From assembly GCF_905475395.1 (NCBI RefSeq), contig NC_058339.1:38015172-38079171 (forward strand): a DNA stretch of 64,000 nucleotides. The letters are read 5' to 3'. Source of the stretch: Chrysoperla carnea (lineage: Eukaryota > Arthropoda > Insecta > Neuroptera > Chrysopidae). The notes beneath the pieces are model-generated. The model did no database searches, was not told where the DNA came from, and saw only the letters and a program-made list of their open reading frames with translations. Below, one piece after another: positions 49,491 to 64,000 of this stretch. Both the position numbers and the translations under genes were made by a program. Position 1 is the stretch's first letter. Each line of letters opens with the position of its first letter.

Positions 49491-51229
49491 GGAAAATGTT
49501 CAACTAGGTCTAGCTTTTAAAATTTTTTTAATATAATTAATTTTTATAATAAAACTATCAGAGCTCTTGATTGTCGAAGGTCAAGTTCTAGAAAAAAATC
49601 TCTTTCTGATTCTTTTTTAAATAACAATATTGCTGCAATTAGAAATTTTTCTTTTAAATCCCTAAAACCTTTCGCCAGCAAATAAATCTAATTAATCGGC
49701 CAGAGTTGGCAGGACGGATGACTCGAATGATATTACGCTAGAGTCGAGACTGAATCGTGTGCGCAGTATGATTATATGAGCCGTGGATGTACCCATGCAG
49801 TGAATAGGCAGGCAATGCTCAATTGGTCTGGCTAAATTAATACTAAATTTGAAATGTTCGATTTTTTCTCTGCTGGTTTTTAAACCAAATTGGTTTCAAA
49901 ATTTAGTTTCTGCTTCAATTTGACACTCTCAGAATATCTCCAATCCAAGCATCACAGCCTTGGTCCTATAGCCAATTAGTTAGCTGCATACTCCCAAAAT
50001 ATTTTTTATTTGGAATGCTTGAGTGAACACCAACGCGCAAGTAATTCAAAAACATTCCATATTGGAATTTTAGTTTGTAATCTAAATTATAATATTAATC
50101 TGATTATTATCTTGACAGATAATCAGTAAAATCATAAAACGATAATCATTTACTATAAAAAAAATTTCACCGCAATAAAAAATGAAAAAAAATTGCATGT
50201 CTCAGGTACATTTTACAGATACAACTATTTTTTAATAACATTGACACAAGTGAAACGTTTTTTATTTTGTGATAAGAATTACTTGTACAGAGAGATATCC
50301 TTTCAAATGCAATTTTATGATTACAACTTATATATAGAGGAGAGTTGCCTATTGGGGTACCGGGGCTTAATTCGTACCGAGTGGTTTTCTTATTACCGGT
50401 GATTTTAATATCAAATCTGACGACTAGTTTGTTACATTTTTACTTGGCTGTTAGGAATACCAAACTAATATTTTTCTGAATTTTTCCTCATCTTTATAAA
50501 AATTCGAGTATTTTAATATTTGATAAGGTCAATTTCAAACAATATTTTTAATTAAAATATCTTATACATTATTTCTCTAGACATTTATTAATTATTTCTT
50601 TAATCTTTATTAATTTCCATGATTTACCCCTCATTTTAAAGCTTATAGTGCTAGGTAATGAACAATAGACTCACGGTCTAAAAATGTACTACTTAGGAAA
50701 AAACAAGTTAAGGAAAAATAATATTAAGATTTATAATATTGTTCAGTATGCAATTTGTATATCATATCTGTAATAAAATTGCCTAAAAATAAAAAAACAA
50801 TTAAATTACATACTGTTGATATTTATCACTTATATATTAGTTCTCTATAGCCTATTTTTAGCCACGGGTTGCTGCTGATAGCCTATTTAATACGAGTTGC
50901 TGAAATTACACTGACTCTTTTAAGTTAAGGAGTTTAAGGCTACTCTCCCCTAAACACACAAATAAATAAATACATAATAATCAAATTAATTAATTAATTG
51001 GTACCAAAGAAGAACCAAACAAGAAGAAGTAATGGGTATGAAACTGTTTTCACGCTTGGCCTTCTTTCCATTTGATATAACAATAAACACGCATATAATA
51101 TAGTATATTTCTATGTAAAATATAGCAAAAAGCCTTAAAAATATATTCTTAGGAACGTCAAACAACCTCTATGTGTGTGAACGACATTAGCTAGACATAA
51201 AATAATACTCTTTCATGCAATAATGTGCC
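49491..51229. other. No gene seen
   Basis: Mixed composition with a GC-richer pocket at 49690-49850 that has stops in all frames I checked. No supported gene. Confidence 0.4.
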
Positions 51230-51360
51230 AGACCTGTCCTTCAAGAAAGCGTGTATGGGTAGGACGTAAGCTAACTGTCTGTTGCGAGAGGATGTAGTGC
51301 TTGACGAGCGGGATCTGATAATGGAGACTTGCCACCTGCTTTTGGACCTTTTCTGCCTAG
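51230..51360 (-). other. GC-rich exon-like pocket, unknown
   Basis: On - a tttctag acceptor (about 51357) is followed by about 130 bp near 50% GC that stay open in two frames (one reads AEKVQKQVASLHYQIPLVKH, another RSKSRWQVSIIRSRSSSTTS). No donor or family identifies the frame. May be an isolated exon or a transposon fragment. Confidence 0.2.
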
Positions 51361-51539
51361 AAAGACTTTGCTTGTAAATGTATCCAAAAGTATGCAGAGG
51401 AAGGCGTAGTATGTGAATATGAGTATAAAGTTCATAAAATAGTAGCTTTTCTTGTAGACAAAGTAGCACAACAACAGTCTGCAACTGTTGGCACTTTCAA
51501 AATCAAAAGAAGTTTTATAAAATTTTCTTTATCTTCTTG

Positions 51540-51850
51540 GTTTACTTTTATAAAACTGTTATCTGGTTACCTGTGTGTGTGTTTGATTACGCATCATACA
51601 AAAACTACTTAACAGATTCGGATGAAATTTAATTTTTTGAAGTAACCAGACTTAACAACTGGTATATACTTAATCTGGCGGTAACGGTTTTCCGAGTGTA
51701 AATACCTGCACTATATTGCGAGTGCAGCGAGCTCTGATTCATCTGAGCAAGAAAGCTGTCTTATTATCCAAGAGATGAAAGTAAAGCTGGTATTAAAAAG
51801 ACAGGCTAAGCGGAGCAAGCAGATTGAAGGATAGTGTGTGGTAGTATCTA
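51540..51850 (+). repeat. Dispersed repeat fragment
   Basis: gttacctgtgtgtgtgtttg, ttaacagattcggatgaaat, gcgagtgcagcgagctctga and gacaggctaagcggagcaag follow an order typical of non-LTR-derived insect repeats. Family not assigned. Confidence 0.4.
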
Positions 51851-52251
51851 CCTTACCAATTCGTAATAAGCAATGCCTGCCAACTTTTTTGCAAATAGCT
51901 TAAATCCGCTACTGATACGAGATTACGGGGAGCCAAAAAATCCGACAGGGCGACAACAATGAATTCAAAATGCAATACTATTATAATTTGTACATAGAAG
52001 TAAAAACTAATAACAATAATGGTTCGTTGATATTAGTATTTAAAATCATAAATTATACAACTTGATACATTCTCTATAATCGCGCGATTATAAATGCGTT
52101 ATGAACTTCATAAATTTGGTCTATAACGTTGCGCTTCGTAATTATTTGGATTTTTAATTAAATATTAATATTTTATTTATTTTTTATATTTTTATTAAAT
52201 AAAGTGGGGATTTATTATGTAATAAAATATACAATAATATTTTGTTTAAAT

Positions 52252-52281
52252 TATATAAAAACCACTGAGATTCCATCATTC
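52252..52281 (+). promoter_or_regulatory. Core promoter of the second actin: TATA and Inr
   Basis: TATATAAAA at 52252-52260 is followed by an arthropod-type initiator TCATTC at 52276-52281, with the presumed start A at 52278, 26 bp from the first T of the TATA. This gives a leader of about 103 nt with no intron. I saw no perfect CArG box in the 500 bp upstream, unlike the first actin. Confidence 0.7.
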
Positions 52282-52326
52282 TATCTGTAGCTTCCAATTT
52301 GAAAACAACTTAAGTAACAACCTTAA

Positions 52327-53511
<1,185 letters not shown>

Positions 53512-55477
53512 ATTTATTACATATGATTAATTTATTTAAATAAGATCCGGATTTAGATTTATAAAAGATCTTTGATAATAATCGAATGATTTTTGTCCAA
53601 AATCTTTTATACAATGAAAACACCATCTTTTATAAAATATTTTGTCATTAAAAATATTTTATAATAGATCTTTGTTAAAGATCCTTTTTGATCATATCTT
53701 GTACCGTCTAAACCGTGCTTTAAAAAACATATTCCTAACCTAAATAATTGAATTCAATTATTTTGTACTAATGGCTATTTTGTTATCAATTTACTATTAA
53801 TTTTATGTAAATATATTTATTTATGAATATTCAAAAATTATTCTACATATTATTTTTATTAATTACACCTCATTATATCCACTGTCTTATTAGTTATGCT
53901 ACTGCATAAGTATCACCAAAAGAACCGTACTGCAAATTTAATTTGCAATCATGTGAGTTATAAAGCGGAACGGATGAAAATTTACATAAACTCTTGCCAC
54001 ATTATAAAAATCGATTGGGACATACAGTATTTTTATTTGAACGGGTACACAGTTCAAATAAAGCTCTTTTTCTATGTAATAAAAGAGTTCATGCAAGTTT
54101 GATTGATAAATAAAGGCTTGAAAAATTGTGGATTTTTGAGAAAATCGTTAAGTAAGTTGGAGAAATTTAACATGCATCTTCATAAACATCGTGAAATAAA
54201 TTTACATTTAGGTTTTTATTTTGAACTCTCTCAATATAGTCACGGTTGTACTGAAATTCGTCACATACTTTCCTAAATTCCTCAGAAATAATTTTTCCTA
54301 AAACTTTACGAGAGTGAGCATCGTGTTGTTAAGTTTTTTTGATCAAATATGCGTAAATGAACCTTGTATTTTATAAAAATTTGTTTGATTCTAATATTAA
54401 ACAGCGGTGATAATATTAAACTACGTAGGTAAAACATCGTATGCGAGTGATATCTTGAAGTGATTTCAGGCATTCAAAAACTGTTAATACAGTCGTCATA
54501 TTAGCCAAAATTTGTATTCACACGATTTCTAAATCTTCCCGTTTTATACACTATCTCATGCTACGGTGCATAGAACGTATATTTCGATATATGCTAATTC
54601 AACTGACGCGGTTATAACTCGGTCCCATCTATCGCGTAAGTTCGAGGTAACTGTATTGATAGAATCATCTAAAACTGGAGGGGAGGAGGAATAACAAAAA
54701 GTTGCTTTGCAATTTGGATAAAAATTATTTTATAAGACATCCAAAAAATACAAATATGCAATTTAATTAACAATTGGATAAGCCCCTATTAAGTCATAGT
54801 ATAATGTATTGATGGTGTGGTTTAAAAATATTCAGGGTGGATGTAAGCTTTAAATTAAGTTCTGGTTGCGGTCTCACAGATAGTTATGGCTGAGCATAGA
54901 TATACGAATAAGTAACTATAAATAAGGTAATCTAACCGTCTCGTACGCAGCGCTTTTTTCTATTTGGTAATGTCTCAAGTTCCAAGACTTACAAAGACTT
55001 GTGATTTGAAAGTCACACATTTGATGCAAAAAGTTCAGAAACATTTATCGACACATTTTGCAACAACTCTAGATACAAAGAATCTTTGTAATGCGCTGTT
55101 GCATTCACCCAATCAAACAGGTGTAGGCGCGATCTGTATTCTCTGCAAGTGTTTTTTTGTAGGTGGTGCGTATAAATCTACGATTATGAAGGTTATAAAG
55201 CTTATTTATGAATTACCTTTTGCAACATTGGAACACCATAATACAACACATTACACCGTGCATTACACTCGATTCACGGAAGATCAAATTCAATTATGAC
55301 GTAAGAAGAAACTCAGATGAGGGGATAATCATGAAATTTCTTCAATGACATTTATAACAGAGTTGGCACTTTAGCAGTAGAAAACTTTTGTTTATGCGGG
55401 AGTGTGTTGGTAAAATTTAAAAAAAACTTGATAACAGCTGTTTTACATAAATTTTGGAATAACTTCAAATATAAAAT
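53512..55477. other. Second actin 3'UTR and upstream region of QPCT
   Basis: T/A-rich 3' flank, then intergenic DNA. The 110-codon frame from ATG 54970 (to 55299) has no recognisable domain and ends 180 bp before QPCT. It is probably chance, although it could be 5'UTR of a longer transcript. Confidence 0.45.
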
Positions 55478-57443
<1,966 letters not shown>

Positions 57444-59571
57444 ATAACAAAAATACAAATCCAAAATGGTTACCTGTAAGCTCAAAGTATTATTTTTTTA
57501 CAGAATTTTTATAGAATTATTATTAGAATTGATTTTTTTATACTAAAACGGAAAATTGTATTAATTTTCATGAAGAATGATTTATTCAAGGATCCTATTA
57601 TTCAGGGTTGAATGGACATTTTGTACTAATTTTTTTTAAATATTTAAATATATTGTACCAATGTGGATAGTAAAGTTAAAGTAATGACAATAATTCCACC
57701 AAATCTTTTTTCCATATCAAATCGTTTTTACTATCAAAATTTTTGAAAATTTTAACTTAATGCTGACCCAAATAAAGTATTTGAATGCCACATATACTTT
57801 ATGTATAGTTTAATTAAAAACGTTTTTAAATGGCCTGTGTTCTTGATAATCGAAATTGGTTTAAGTTCTAAATTTAATGTCATGAACAGTAGCCACATCA
57901 CATTTCAGCGTTCAAGTTGTTAATTTCATATTGGTTTTAAATTTTGTATATACTTATCACAAGAAACATTCCTTTACGTAACCCAAAATAAACAAGAGTA
58001 ATTTTAATGGCCAGCGTTAGTTGACGACTCATTACTTGCTCAAAACTACCTTATGTTCTCATCCAAAACTGGTTTCTGAATAGGAGTATGTTAATAAGTT
58101 GAACAAATGTATCAATTATGCGTGTTTATATTTTTTGGTTGCTCGTGTGATATTTACTTAATATTTTATTCGCATTAAACAATAAAAGACTTTATGTAAA
58201 AAACTAATAAAATAAAGCTTTGAAATTATGTAAATATATGTTAAAATTATATATAAAAATGAAATTGTTATGAATTTATTAAATTGTTATCTTTTGTACA
58301 ATGTTTTAATTAATGATAAATAAATGTATGTACAGCAAAATATTTATTTTAATTTAATTTTGAAAATTTCATTACTGAAAATAACCCTTTCATTGGTCTG
58401 GACATTAAATATCTGACGTCTTGAAAAAGATATCGATTAAGTTTCAAAATAGCTGAAATATATTCCAAGTAATTATTGATCGTTTTTAGCTCAATTTAAC
58501 TGCAGTATAATATCTATAAGTGAAAATAATCAAAATTCGATTTGTAAAACAATTGGAACACCCACAGATTCTACCTCGAGATGTTTCCCAGGATTGATGG
58601 ATCCAAGGTCCGCATGTCCGCATGCAGGTGTTGGAGATATTGATTTAAAATAATAGCTATTCAGATCCAATCCTTTTTAAGTGTGCCACGTATCGCCTCA
58701 TTAGAGAATATTCATGAAATTTAAATTTGGTTCAAATATTTTTCTTCCGTAACTTTAATGCCTGGACATTTCAACTAAACCATTATTTTAGTAATTAATA
58801 TCTTTTTAATTACTTAAAATTAATTAATATAAGTACAAATTCAGTGAGGGCATTTAAAAATTTCTGAAACGGAAATTCAAATTTTTATACGGACGTGACA
58901 TCAAAGTACCGGCTTGTCAAATTTGTTGACATACTGTATGATATTAATTACTTACATTTTATATGGTATTTCATTAAATTATACTATTCTACGGCTTTTT
59001 ATTAGAAAACTTAATAATAACGAGTGTAAATTCTGTTTTGTAAATTCATTTTTTTAAAGTGTAAATTATACATTGAACTGTCACCAATTGACAGATCACG
59101 CACTTATACGTCATCAACAGAGAGCGCCAAAAAACTGCGTTTAAATATCTCAAAATTATAATGTATTTTAAATATTTGTTTACGCTTAAATACAGCATTT
59201 TCAAGCAGTATTTATATTTTTTACTTGGTTATAACGGTGTAAACAATGAATTAAAAATATTTAGAAAATACATGAATATTCCCTTTTCTTTGCATGAGGC
59301 TTTATAAATATGATGATATTTTCTGTATAAAATGTCACATGTGAATGTACCTTACAAAAATACCAACATAAAATAAGTAGTGAGAATTAAAAATAACCAT
59401 AGCCAACTGATTTTTTAACTACGTACAACTCTTTATTTTGACAAGTAATATTTTTTTTTTACATAAGTAAAATGTCAAAAATGACAGACAATTATTTTCA
59501 TAATGAATTTGGTAAAATTAACACAAAATTTTAATTAAATTGTCTTTAATCGGAATTAAAGTGTGAAGGTT
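57444..59571. other. QPCT 3' flank and INPP5E 5' flank
   Basis: Contains the presumed QPCT polyadenylation signals (57771, 58211) and AT-rich intergenic DNA. The INPP5E start of transcription was not located. Confidence 0.45.
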
Positions 59572-62500
59572 ATGGATGAAAATGGCTCGTCGCCAAAAAA
59601 TAAGAAATTTTTACATAAAATGTTTATGGCAGGAAAAGGGATAAATAATCGTGTAGGATGTTTTTCAGGAAATTCAATAGATTCAAGTGCAAGTCCTAGT
59701 AATCATGTCAATAATACAGATAATATACAAAGTGCACAATTACGACTGTGTTGTGCCGTAACTGATGTCAATCAAAGTCCGGCCGTAAACTTATCACGTA
59801 CACCATCAACATTGTCACGTAATAGACCATTAGATATACCATTATTCCAAAAGGCGTCTATTGCTAATAGTGTAAGTTTTATAAAATGAATTTTTGTATG
59901 TGATTGTTTTCTTCAGAGACTGGTTTTTATATGTAGATAAATGGCACTACAAGTAGTACAACAAATGGCGACTCAGAATCTTCATCGAAAGAAGATGCAA
60001 ATAATATTAAGGATCGATCTCGTTTACGTCGAAAAGTATTAACACAACGTCGTTCTGCTGATAATTTAATACCTACCATACCTCCATCAAGTCCTCTACG
60101 ATATTCATCACCCGAAAGTTCACATAGTGCACCAGTTTCAAAACTTAGGTAAACGATCTTAAACTCTTTTATAATTTATTCTAGGCAGAAATGCTATATT
60201 ATTACCCTTTTAAGCGGTTAATCTCATTGATCTCATATTTCTTCCTTAAGATCTCTTTAAATTCTATTATTTCCCAACCCATTCTATCATAAAACAGGCA
60301 AACTCGAATCAAATTCCTACAGTTAAAATATGCAACTGTTAATAATACCGTGTTAGTATAAAGTTTGAGCCCATATTTTGAAATCTTGCACAACTTTGAT
60401 GCGCCTTTTTATATTCCTTTTACTTTTGCGATTGGATAATTCGTGAATTTCCCCCAAAACGTTCCTGGTGTAATTTGATTTCAGATACAAATAGTATGTT
60501 TCAAATTAGTATGTATTTTGAAACGGGGTATAAAATGCAAAAAGTGTATTTTAGAAGATTTTAGTAACAACAACAAATACACAATATTTATTTATTTCGA
60601 TATCTTGAATAGTATTAATAGTGAGTAGACCCCATCAACCAATTTTCATACACAGCAAAGATTCAGTTTACTTAGAATTGGCAAACAAATTTATCTTATT
60701 TCAATGTTCGATATCTTGGAAATGAATCAGGCGGTTTTTATTTCATTAAATAATGTTTCAAGGATGAAATCTACTTAGATTTTATAAAAAAAATTAAGCT
60801 ATAATGTTTTATTCGCTACCATGACAGATTATACTATTGTAATTAAATTATGACTCGTTTCGAATTCATATTTTAGATTAAACTCACTACTTACTATAAA
60901 ATATTAAACCAAAACAAGCGAAAACAAACAATTGGCTGAGTTAATTGTTGAAATACCATGTATAGACAGTGTTGGCATACATACTATACAATTTGCGCTC
61001 TCACGGGTAAACAGTGATGTTTACAAAAAAATGTTTCAAACAAAAGTTGTTTATTTTTTATAAGAAACATTTCTTACATTACTTTAAACTTTTGTTCTAT
61101 CTCTAACGGTTTTCAAGATGGGTCCTACGGACCCAAGACCCAATTGACCTATATTGCTCATTTACGAACTTGATTTCACTTTTTACGTCCTCAGCACGCT
61201 ATAAAAATTTCAGCTTGATATCTCTTTTCGTTTTTGAGTAATCGTGATGACAGGTGATTTAACACAATTGGGTGATTTTATGAACACCTATACCAAAAGT
61301 TTTTTCGTAGCATCAATATTTTTAAGCGTTACAAACTTGGGACTAAATTTAATATACTAAATATATTTCATATACATGGTATAAAAATATTATGGACTCG
61401 TACTATTGTAGCAATAATAATGACACGTGACCTTGATTTTATTATTTACATGTTAAAAAGTAAGAAATGGACGTTTGGTAATTACAATGATTAAGTTTGC
61501 ATGCGTCTTATATCAAAACTATTATTCAATTATTATTTCTCAGATCGACTACATCTCATGATACAATGTTATACAATAATTCATCTACAATAAGTATGGA
61601 CAGTTTGGCTAGGCAAGCGTTACTTGCTGCTCAAGTTCTACATTTAATTCCGACAACTAAGGCTCGTGAACGGTATGTAGCATGATTTATTTCTAAAAAA
61701 AAATTTTATTGGAAGTTTCTTAAATTATTTTTTCTGATTAGGAATTATTTGCAAGGGCGAATTGCAGCAAATTCTTTATTAGGTGCCACTGAATTGGAAC
61801 GTGTATTACCTAATCGTGAAGCTCGCATCTTCGTTGGAACATGGAATATGAATGGTCAATCACCGCCAAGGTAAATATTTTACTTCCTTTTTAAGATAGA
61901 CAAACAGATTTGTTTTTTAAAATCGGCACTACACACTTTTTGTGACGTCATCATTTACAAAAATCATTTTTTTAGAATTCTACAGAGGCGTATTAGCGTA
62001 TGCCATATGACATGAGTACGTTACTGCTGATTTTCATGACAAAATTCGCATTTTTAATTATTTTGGTCTTTACTCAAAATTATTAAAAGTTTATTGAAAT
62101 ATTTGTATACATAAAACTATTAAATTATCAGTTTGTCCATTTTTTACATTCCATAGCACACTAGTTATAAAAGTTTAATTTTTAACTACTATGCTGAATG
62201 TAAAAACTTGTCAAATTGATAATTTAATAGTGTTATGTATTCAAATATAAAAATAATGAAAAAATTAAAAATGCAAATTTTGTCATGGAAATCGACATGC
62301 AAGTATAAAAAAATATTCTAAGCAACTTTTTCCAATAGTTTTTTTTTCGATATCTTTAACCATCTCTGACGCTAGGCAAAATATTAAGAATCGGCCCTAT
62401 TTGTCAATTTGTAGTAGGCTGAGTTAAAAGTTTTGATAATATTGGCTCGTATTCTATATTCTTCAAAGATACAAGATCGTTCAGTTTTTAGTTTGACGTC

Positions 62501-63941
62501 ATTTTGATAGTTTTCTTATAGTTAATTTAAAGAATTTTAAATAAATTCATTAAAATACATAAATTTTGATTATAATATAAATTATTAATAAAATTTCTTG
62601 ATTATTTTTAGAGAAATCAATGATTTCGTACTTCCAAGTTGTATTGATCATGTACCAGATATCCTAGCAATTGGTACACAAGAATCCTGTTCAGAACGAT
62701 TTGAATGGGAAGTATGTCTTCAAGAAACCATAGGCCCATCTCATGTTATGTTGAGTTCAGCATCGTTAGGTAATCATAAACTTTAACTCTTAATTCATTC
62801 TGTGTTATTACTTTTAACAAATTTTCCAGGTACATTACATTTGGCTATATTTGTACGCCGTGATCTCATCTGGTTCTGTTCAATATGTGAAGATGCAAGT
62901 ATGTCAGTAAGACCGGGAACTGCATTTCGTACAAAAGGAGCCGTTGGTATTGCTTTTATGTTATTTGGTACATCTTATCTCTTTGTAACCGCCCATTTAA
63001 CTGCTCATCAAGAGAAAGTAAAAGAACGTGTTTCGGACATTAAACGCATTATTCGTTCGTTAGACTTACCTAAAAATTTACCAATACGACATAAATTAAA
63101 GGGTAAAAAAGATGTGACACAAAATTTTGATTGCGTCTTTTGGTTTGGTGATTTAAATTTTCGTTTAAATGAACCGCGTGCCCAAGTTTTACAGTGGATT
63201 GAGGAAACGAGTTGGCCATTACCAGCACATTTGCCACATGGCATGTTACATACGGATCAATTGAAAGCTGTACTATCTGATGGTGCTGCGTTTAAGGGAT
63301 TTCGTGAGGCACAAATTACATTTCCACCAACTTACAAGGTATTTAAGATTTATTTTATATTTTACCAAACGATTAAAAGTTAATATTTCACCATAAACGT
63401 TCTTTTAAAATTTAAACCTTTATGTCTGTCACAAAAAACCCTTCATCCTAAACATTTCATCCTAAACTAATTTTAATATTAATATTTTTCCAAATAGTAT
63501 GATCCAGGCTCGCAAAGGTTTGATAGTTCAACTAAACAACGGACACCAGCGTACACAGATCGTATTTTATTTAAATGTCGTTCAGCGACAAATTTGTTAT
63601 CAGCAGCCCGTCGTGGATCAGCATTATCAAGTTTATCAAGCACTAGTGTTGAACAGAAACCGTCTTTAGAATGTTTAATTTATGATTCCGTCCCGAGCAT
63701 AATTACATCTGATCACAAACCAGTTTGGGGAGTTTTCAAAAGTCATGTACGGCCTGGAATTGATACGTAAGTGTGTTTAACTAATTCAGTATGCATCGAA
63801 CTAAAATTGTAAGAATAATCTTTTACTGGGTTGAAAATTTTATTCGGTGAATTATCATGCTGAAAATATCACGATACATTTAATTTAATTAACATTCATT
63901 TCCGCAGACATCCCTCTCTTGGACTATGTTTATACACGTAG
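59572..63941 (+). CDS. INPP5E: INPP5E-type inositol polyphosphate 5-phosphatase, 8 exons
   Basis: Exons 59572-59871, 59937-60148, 61544-61672, 61742-61870, 62612-62769, 62830-63338, 63498-63766 and 63908-63941 join in frame to 579 codons. It removes the 5-phosphate of PI(4,5)P2 and PI(3,4,5)P3; in animals INPP5E acts at the primary cilium. Residues 1-210 are Ser/Asn-rich and low-complexity. The catalytic domain starts at about 240: GTWNMNG (246-252), Mg-ligand E281 in [15 protein letters not shown] (413-422), PAYTDRI (496-502) and TSDHKPV (549-555), all 5-phosphatase signatures. A Ser-rich stretch (508-530) between the last two motifs is longer than in human INPP5E. The last exon is doubtful: it ends CLYTR with no CaaX box, and family members continue with an IPL-type segment, so the true last exons may lie past the window. 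Exons 1-7 are firm. Confidence 0.88.
60990..61386 (+). repeat. Dispersed repeat R1 inside INPP5E intron 2
   Basis: A near full-length copy: gcgctctcacgggtaaacag, aatgtttcaaacaaaagttg, tctaacggttttcaagatgg, acccaattgacctatattgc, gtttttgagtaatcgtgatg, taagcgttacaaacttggga and an atttcatatacatggtat end. Same strand as the gene; the cagacggac box seen in other copies is shortened here. Confidence 0.8.
62029..62294. mobile_element. Inverted repeat (MITE-like) in INPP5E intron 4
   Basis: gattttcatgacaaaattcg at 62029 is the complement of the right end aatttt..gtcatggaaatc near 62276-62293. Pairing continues inward through tacataaaactattaaatta / taatttaatagtgttatgta. Arms are about 105-130 bp with indels, around a core of about 33 bp. 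AT-rich, no coding capacity. Confidence 0.6.
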
Positions 63942-64000
63942 GAGTTATGCCCTTCTATTTGTAACAGTAATTTATTGAATTAAAGGAAACGAGTCTTCTT

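Noticed and set aside
54964-55299. 110-codon open frame just upstream of QPCT as a separate gene or first exon
   Set aside because: No domain or signal peptide, in an AT-rich tract, and the signal-peptide exon at 55478-55555 fits QPCT in phase and content.

Overview
This is insect nuclear DNA. The evidence is two intronless-CDS insect actins, genes split by short AT-rich GT..AG introns, a Ty3/gypsy retrotransposon, and many decayed dispersed repeats on a background I estimate at roughly 70% A+T. I see no operons, tRNA or rRNA genes, or CRISPR. The order is not fixed by anything I can read here.

Left part (1-24.5 kb): no complete gene. It holds dispersed-repeat fragments, two long inverted repeats (5.6-6.05 kb, 7.27-7.6 kb), a tandem satellite with a 316-bp period (9.2-10.56 kb), a 340-bp direct duplication carrying an RFX X-box-like site (13.57 and 14.69 kb), a (TA)n tract, and a few GC-richer pockets that look like isolated exons (18.21-18.32, 19.67-19.75 on +; 23.24-23.32 on -). 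These pockets suggest this 'empty' DNA is partly intron of one or more genes not otherwise recognised.

24575-32189: a complete, apparently intact Ty3/gypsy LTR retrotransposon on the - strand. It has 1213-bp LTRs with one mismatch seen between them, a TAAC target duplication, an initiator-Met-tRNA-type primer site, gag with one CCHC knuckle, an A AAA AAC slippery heptamer, pol (protease, RT, RNase H, integrase) and a G-rich polypurine tract. There is no env. Its leader carries an unusual array of PBS/LTR-junction-like repeats.

32.2-41.4 kb: repeat-rich intergenic DNA.

41.4-54.1 kb: two actins on the + strand, 8 kb apart. The first is a canonical cytoplasmic actin with a 5'UTR intron, two possible leader exons and two identical CArG boxes. 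The second has its own TATA/Inr promoter and no visible leader intron. Its first 225 residues differ from the first actin at 3 positions and its last 151 at 17, clustered on the hydrophobic plug.

55.5-57.4 kb: glutaminyl cyclotransferase (QPCT), four exons, 344 aa, signal peptide. 59.6-63.9 kb: an INPP5E-type inositol polyphosphate 5-phosphatase, eight exons by my model, last exon doubtful. Both are on + and both carry a copy of the same dispersed repeat in an intron. The gene products (cytoskeleton, secreted peptide maturation, ciliary phosphoinositide turnover) have no evident shared pathway.
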